In this document: positions 62,301 to 64,000 of the stretch, piece by piece
How positions within the stretch are numbered: position 1 is the stretch's first letter
Layout: every line of letters begins with the position of its first letter
Source: Streblospio benedicti
Taxonomy: Eukaryota; Annelida; Polychaeta; Spionida; Spionidae
Direction of reading: 5' to 3'
NCBI GenBank assembly: GCA_019095985.1
Contig: CM032659.1
Location: 15,039,530 to 15,103,529, forward strand
Length of the DNA: 64,000 bases
Program-made: the position numbers and the translations under genes
Notes under the pieces: model-generated
Database searches by the model: none
What the model saw: the letters and a program-made list of their open reading frames with translations, nothing else
What the model was told of the DNA's origin: nothing

Positions 62301-62635
62301 ATGCAGTAGAAACTCATTATCATGACTCCATGGGGACAACAGTAAAATGCTCAAGATAGCCAATGTTTGAGTTAACTAGCATATATATGTTCATAATGAG
62401 GTTGAAGGGACATAAAACTAAACTCGAGATAATGGAAATTTTGAGATAGCAATATCGAGATAACACAATGAGGTTCTACTGTATTGGGTACAAGCTGAAG
62501 TGTTATGCATATGAATGGCCCCATGACCTGTGGTGCTGCTGTTTGTTCCAGCTCCACCTGCACCTAGCTCCACCATGGCACCTACCAGCTCAGCGGGGCC
62601 TCCTGTGACCGGGCCCCCGCACCAACCAGCCAACC
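26327..62635 (+). CDS. Giant secreted protein with 12 tandem Methyltransf_FA-like domains (3' end not in window)
   Basis: About 47 exons, counting the duplicated block once, give about 2,000 residues. Order: signal-peptide exon, N-terminal domain exons (28054-28187, 28398-28479, 34241-34376, 34530-34688), twelve repeats of a ~140-residue domain, then a Pro/Ser/Thr-rich exon (62552-62635) left in phase 1, so the gene continues. Each repeat has the core W.SV....L.F.VRAC..A.V.L, then YE..IG, then DTP.LLSC....LWVSW, then IG.STGFGS.G.W. This matches Pfam Methyltransf_FA, named after a crustacean farnesoic acid O-methyltransferase. I know of no methyltransferase motif that supports catalysis, and none is visible. 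Both cysteines occur in all twelve repeats, fitting an extracellular disulphide. Adhesion, recognition or matrix roles are possible; the function is unknown. Confidence 0.85.
28054..28479 (+). CDS. N-terminal extracellular domain, first two exons
   Basis: Exons 28054-28187 and 28398-28479 encode CPAHTYVGLDPAQSGTHYNA..., then CDGHISQIQYHR and SEPTEVVFVGVWRKEHVGEN with TYTPVHK. It continues in FRLPPHSVGMVTVDLGG...GIHYTMGQIYPVIFYYRDN. The pattern (Cys-Asp-Gly start, VGVWR, then a 'G.HY' strand) resembles an extracellular beta-sandwich module of marine-invertebrate proteins that I cannot name. The first exon has a net indel near 28155-28160, which brings in a TGA; the second is clean. Confidence 0.6.
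29345..32695 (+). repeat. Copy A of a tandem duplication (four exons plus introns)
   Basis: Near-identical to 32745-37055 apart from many small indels and larger insertions in copy B. It holds exons 30857-30991, 31145-31305, 31648-31742 and 32585-32663. Exons 30857 and 31145 are out of phase here but intact in copy B; exon 31648 (YDTVWFSLDSTELTFSVQ) is intact here but out of phase in copy B. It looks like a second allele left in the assembly. Confidence 0.85.
31648..38307 (+). CDS. Methyltransf_FA-like repeat 1
   Basis: Built from exon 31648-31742 or 35253-35345 (WFSLDSTELTFSVQ), 32585-32663 or 36951-37026 (ACNNA... MYEVVIGG, best seen by comparing the copies), 37469-37600 (GSNTVSVLGGVWGRTVQ... 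DTPDILDCGAAKDFWITYLK) and 38177-38307 (MPQVVGAAGLTTNYGATGVW). The last exon needs one more base near 38228 to stay in frame. Cysteine pair: QACNN and ILDC. Confidence 0.7.
32745..37055 (+). repeat. Copy B of the tandem duplication (four exons plus introns)
   Basis: It directly follows copy A. Exons 34241-34376 (MVTVDLGGGSVASGDFLGIH), 34530-34688 (GALSDEDIHEGHTITLEVIA), 35253-35345 and 36951-37026. It differs from copy A by a 751-bp transposon, a divergent intron stretch near 34700-35100 and many one- or two-base indels. Splicing copy A's last exon (leaves phase 1) to copy B's first exon (needs phase 0) would break the frame, so both copies cannot be used in series. Confidence 0.85.
35860..36610. 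mobile_element. 751-bp non-autonomous DNA transposon, present in copy B only
   Basis: The left end is CAGGACGTCGCC and the right end, reverse complemented, is CAGGGCCGTCGCAC. ATGAA lies on both sides as a likely 5-bp target duplication. Copy A has the uninterrupted site (ACCAATGAA-AAATTGAGG). Inside are subterminal direct repeats (GTCCGACAAA) and three ATTACGTA units. No transposase is seen. Confidence 0.75.
37632..37899 (+). mobile_element. SINE, degraded copy
   Basis: It shares with the copy at 42034 the body motifs GCAAACTCATCCC..AAAAGTTGCACAC, TAGGTACAGGTCA and the tail ATAAACCAGACATTTACATTTA. The tRNA-like head has lost part of the box A to box B region. Confidence 0.75.
39034..40903 (+). 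CDS. Methyltransf_FA-like repeat 2 (with a GC-AG intron)
   Basis: Exons 39034-39110 (EYYRYSLSLPHTQTSTSFK), 39442-39520 (VRACQDALIFLDS...HEVIIG), 39860-40008 (HLSCTKARWFWISWKQGLYQ) and 40775-40903 (VGAGMRVGEGRLLQYRDD...). Phases agree throughout only if exon 39860 ends at CAG|GCTAGT, a GC donor. Cysteine pair: VRACQD and HLSC. Confidence 0.8.
41071..43139 (+). CDS. Methyltransf_FA-like repeat 3
   Basis: Exons 41071-41158 (TPNVHPTYDTWIDVSDRSYI), 41513-41741 (VRSCSAARLDLSPTAPSP...ILGADNNTRLLLFE...SFLSCRAFRTLWLAW) and 42990-43139 (GVISLGWGEDIYENVIFDFV). The first exon begins in the wrong phase, and a single-base slip near 41093 would explain it. Otherwise the frame is open. The intron between exons 2 and 3 carries a full SINE. 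Confidence 0.8.
42034..42385 (+). mobile_element. tRNA-derived SINE, well preserved
   Basis: Pol III box A (TGGCCGAGTGG, 42038-42048) and box B (GGTTCGATTCC, 42082-42092) resemble a serine/leucine-type tRNA head. A ~230 bp body follows, then a CATTTA-repeat tail at 42358-42385. It is about 350 bp long. The head does not fold as an intact tRNA, so this is a SINE, not a tRNA gene. Confidence 0.85.
43424..44689 (+). CDS. Methyltransf_FA-like repeat 4
   Basis: Exons 43424-43586 (YNTAWLSAAGTSSLVVSVRA), 43914-44030 (YEVVLGYDHNRLSVIRRV...AGILHCDRHR) and 44493-44689 (EFWLSWGGGAVAVGTG... HGVGFSSGLTPSDDDPPAQW). Phases 1-2-2-1 agree with no indel. Cysteine pair: VRACQH and ILHC. Confidence 0.9.
45045..46968 (+). 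CDS. Methyltransf_FA-like repeat 5
   Basis: Exons 45045-45160 (YHTAWFLTHNHLLHFSVRAC), 45730-45819 (VVLSRVPGEAENQAYELLLG), 46290-46411 (STPDLLICSDFQPLYILYDM) and 46844-46968 (LFRYSIPASSAMQMAALSVD... GGAAWRLSQNI). Clean phases. The Trp of the usual FWVSW segment is replaced (PLYILYD). Cysteine pair: VRACTP and LLIC. Confidence 0.88.
45468..45648 (-). mobile_element. MITE, copy 1 of a small intronic family
   Basis: Ends GGCAGATCCAG and CTGGATCTGG are inverted repeats. Read on the minus strand, the interior matches the copy at 61258-61425 (CACTTAA..ATG..GGGTTTCATA.GC..GATC..TAGC). 181 bp, no coding content. Confidence 0.65.
47303..48208 (+). CDS. Methyltransf_FA-like repeat 6
   Basis: Exons 47303-47495 (THWLSVLGRSALTFRVRSCQ...), 47728-47842 (SADTPALLSCDAHTALWVRW) and 48076-48208 (IGLGHVIGENILASWDDPDP). 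Phases 1-2-0-1 agree. A textbook repeat of the array. Cysteine pair: VRSCQR and LLSC. Confidence 0.92.
48558..49632 (+). CDS. Methyltransf_FA-like repeat 7 (divergent second half)
   Basis: Exons 48558-48739 (MRWDFRVRACEDAHVGLIAA...VIIGADNNTA), 48851-49018 (STHPGLVSCLEPRSFSLQYS) and 49531-49632 (KTERLKGYGLWLFDRIPGET). Both cysteines are present, but the aromatic FWVSW core reads FSLQYSAG and the IG.STGFGS segment is missing. It ends in phase 0, unlike most repeats. Confidence 0.85.
49949..50080 (+). mobile_element. MITE, copy 2 (partial)
   Basis: It starts AGCAGATCCATG and shares GTATGGATGATCGACAGTGGATATGCC-like sequence with the other copies, but the right terminal repeat is missing. Confidence 0.5.
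50116..51894 (+). CDS. Methyltransf_FA-like repeat 8
   Basis: Exons 50116-50271 (LGLWQSVGGRRSVVFAVRAC...GVYE), 50890-51014 (IGLGLHANSDIEIRRGVDGD...NVLACNQDRYFWVR), 51354-51402 (WSDAWVEVGVGVVVGE) and 51783-51894 (VRLLATFIPPAEAAPVRGLA... YGQWTFGQSP). Phases agree. The 49-nt third exon is the shortest of the array. Cysteine pair: VRACEN and VLAC. Confidence 0.9.
50293..50442 (+). mobile_element. MITE, copy 3
   Basis: Bounded by AGCAGAACCAGG and TGGATCTGCC, inverted relative to each other. The interior has TGTGTGATCGAAAGTGGATATACC, like copy 2. Confidence 0.6.
52257..52278. repeat. Perfect 22-bp palindrome in the intron before repeat 9
   Basis: GTTTAAAC, CTCGAG and GTTTAAAC follow each other without a gap, giving a perfect dyad. 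The flanks on both sides look like ordinary AT-rich intron. Confidence 0.95.
52395..54144 (+). CDS. Methyltransf_FA-like repeat 9
   Basis: Exons 52395-52555 (VRGVGVVVAACSDATVSLIH), 53387-53527 (VVFGAADNSEVALRDASGAY...GLLHCTQYTELWVDWTDNIM) and 54006-54144 (VPATGDFAAHWDFNVDQ). Clean phases 1-0-0-1. Cysteine pair: VAACSD and LLHC. Confidence 0.92.
54744..57437 (+). CDS. Methyltransf_FA-like repeat 10
   Basis: Exons 54744-54888 (DFWLSVAGLDSVVFTVLACN), 55335-55489 (YEVELVAVDDGKCRLRDAVR...LLSCDHPTTLWVSWKD) and 57303-57437 (GLGVGMGPVVGQQRFLHHGG...EFEFVQDQ). Phases agree. The 1.8 kb intron between the last two exons holds a LINE fragment and a palindromic element. Cysteine pair: VLACNS and LLSC. Confidence 0.92.
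55664..57000 (-). mobile_element. CR1/L2-type LINE, reverse transcriptase and 3' end, decayed
   Basis: The minus strand shows, in several frames, VVCKTLEHIIHRHIMLHLEQ, NHGFRSG, SGVP, LFADD-like DCLLY, WAERWGMSFNASKCKI and finally LRLTFMYKVVEGLVQAIPAP, in the order of a CR1/L2 reverse transcriptase. It ends with a (GATACA)n tail at 55664-55682. It is 5'-truncated and broken by several stops and shifts. Confidence 0.8.
57000..57163. mobile_element. Small palindromic element next to the LINE
   Basis: Arms of about 50 bp (57000-57050 and 57113-57163) are inverted copies with about 80% identity (TGATTATATACAGAAT...; ATTCTGTATATAATCA) around a ~60 bp loop. Likely a MITE inserted at, or adjoining, the LINE truncation point. 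Confidence 0.6.
57874..59425 (+). CDS. Methyltransf_FA-like repeat 11
   Basis: Exons 57874-58070 (WTALEFRLRACAEGRVALAQ...YEVVIGAFGQHT), 58431-58541 (ADTPGLLSCDAFTTLWVSWG) and 59289-59425 (VGAASLTTGAGGGEWRVEQS). The first junction is off by one base. Repeat 6 has the same junction in phase 2, whereas here the upstream exon ends in phase 0, so a one-base slip near 58065 is likely. Cysteine pair: LRACAE and LLSC. Confidence 0.88.
59797..62000 (+). CDS. Methyltransf_FA-like repeat 12 (last in window)
   Basis: Exons 59797-59984 (HVWVSVVGRHSLVFSVMACS...MAYE), 60662-60811 (VVIGGPGDPNWLTIHKTPQG...LLSCSEYRTFWVSWHQGYIE), 61144-61222 (VGQGADVEERALLSWRDRGY) and 61947-62000 (GLSTGFGSSGKWRIENEE). The most canonical repeat; phases 1-0-0-1-1 agree. 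Cysteine pair: VMACSD and LLSC. Confidence 0.93.
61258..61425 (+). mobile_element. MITE, copy 4 (most complete)
   Basis: Bounded by CTGGCAGATCCAGG and CCTGCATCTGCC, about 168 bp. The interior has CTATGACATGGGTTTCATAC and GCATGATCGATAGCGAACAT. GC-rich GGGGGGCTCCCCC lies near the right end. Confidence 0.65.
62552..62635 (+). CDS. Pro/Ser/Thr-rich exon after repeat 12
   Basis: Encodes APPAPSSTMAPTSSAGPP then VTGPPHQPANR, a likely O-glycosylated, flexible linker. It is entered and left in phase 1 with a good GTGAGT donor, so at least one more exon must follow outside the window. That could be more domains, a membrane anchor or a C-terminus. Confidence 0.8.
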
Positions 62636-64000
62636 GTGAGTAAACATTTGGTTGAAATATGATACATGAACACTACTGCCTAAAATTTAGAAAGAAAAAG
62701 TTTCACAGTTTTTTTCTCTTTTTTTGCACTTTCCTTTTTGATACAATTAAGTGCTTCTTTGCACATAAACTACCGGTAGGCCAATATAGACTAATTAACA
62801 GTTAGTATGTTAGTGAGTTTATGATATGAACTTTGGGTGCCATATGAGCTGTTACACAGTGATAGCGCAGTGTTTCCTTTAGCCTCCTGCTCATGTGACA
62901 TGTGCCAGACTTAATTATTCATGTATGGTGTAATTAGGCTTTAAAGGCACTACCTTGGGAGTATTCAGTTCTATATCTCTACCATAATACTTGTTCACAT
63001 GCCAATGATTCACTTATCTCTCATTGCCAAACTAGCAATGCATGAAGTTCGTGTGCTTTTATATGCACTGATGTGGCATGAGTTTGGTCAATGCTAATTG
63101 TCCACAGAAACCAGGAATTAAACTTGGCATCTTATGACATTATGTATGTGGGCTTGTAATTGTAGTTGATTCTCAATAAGTGTTAAACATATTTTTGAAA
63201 AGGAACCTCTAGTGTTCGAAATCGATCAAAAATTGTATGTAAAAATTTGGATTTTAGAATATATTTTGAAATAAAAGCAGGTAATGAATTGAGTAATTGA
63301 ATAATGAATTTTGATATCAATACTAGGGCCAAATGAAATGAATGTAGATTATCATTCATTTATCATGGCGCTACGATCTAAGATGAAAATCATTCAACCA
63401 AAAAGCCCATGGGTTCTTGCATGAATGTTTGGCAACTCATAATCTCATCGGCCTTGTGTTCAGCATACGATTAGACTGAATCAGTTACGCATTCGACAAT
63501 AACACATGTTGACACTTGGTGTTGTAATGACCATGCTGCTGTTGCGCTATCACCATATAAATGAGCCTTATCACAGTGGCGACGGCCCTTCAGGTCTGAT
63601 AAGTGATGCAAGTCACTGCTTAGATGGATCCTCCCCCATCTTGTGGCCAATATCATACCGTAAACACACAAATTATGGTCATTTTGATCCTTTGTTATCC
63701 ATCTTATCTAATAAATCAAACATAAGTTCAATAAATATGCTTATTGTATAATAAGACTCTGACTTGCTTCCACATTATGTTTCTACTTTGTGTGTTTTTA
63801 CGCAGTAGCAATAAGTGTAATTTATATAGTAATGAGAATTTCCAACTTATGTTTGCTGCACAAATACTAGTCAATAAATGAAGATGCTATTTTTTATTGC
63901 ATTATTCTACATAAAGTTTTTTAAATGTTACAATTTACACTGTGCCACTGGTTTATGTACCTTGATTGCTTTTGGAGGGATAAAATAAATCATTTTGGGT
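62636..64000. other. Intron of the multi-repeat gene, 3' edge of window
   Basis: AT-rich DNA with no acceptor-exon-donor unit that fits the array and no recognised repeat. Confidence 0.5.

Overview
The window is nuclear DNA of an animal, most likely a marine invertebrate; no phylum can be named from sequence alone. The evidence is spliced genes with GT-AG introns, GC-rich exons in AT-rich introns, CR1/L2-type LINE remnants, a tRNA-headed SINE, small DNA transposons and long simple repeats. I see no bacterial genes and no retrovirus-like or other virus-derived element.

Layout. (1) 1-~8570, plus strand: the 3' half of a WASP-interacting-protein (WIPF/verprolin) gene with a roughly 3.8 kb 3' UTR. 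(2) ~8600-14340, minus strand: a complete IQUB gene (IQ and ubiquitin-like domain protein of ciliary radial spokes), tail-to-tail with WIPF. (3) 14850-18782, plus strand: a small leucine-rich-repeat gene resembling LRRC46, head-to-head with IQUB across about 0.5 kb that carries RFX X-box-like and FOXJ1-like motifs. (4) ~18.8-26.3 kb: repeat-rich intergenic DNA with a (CA)n tract, a minisatellite, Helentron-like repeats and a 564 bp near-perfect palindrome. (5) 26327-62635 and probably beyond, plus strand: one very large gene for a secreted protein. It has a likely signal-peptide exon, one N-terminal domain of about 150 residues, twelve tandem copies of the ~140-residue domain that Pfam calls Methyltransf_FA (farnesoic acid O-methyltransferase-like), and a Pro/Ser/Thr-rich exon. 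About 47 exons encode about 2,000 residues inside the window. (6) 62636-64000: no exon seen.

IQUB and LRRC46 are both cilium/sperm-flagellum genes and probably share a promoter. The 12-repeat gene is the most interesting object. All twelve repeats keep the same two cysteines, which suggests a disulphide-stabilised extracellular array, although the family name implies an enzyme.

Sequence quality matters here. Exons of all four genes contain phase breaks that do not look biological. A 3.4/4.3 kb tandem duplication at 29.3-37.05 kb looks like two alleles assembled in series. Single-base detail in those parts should be treated with caution.
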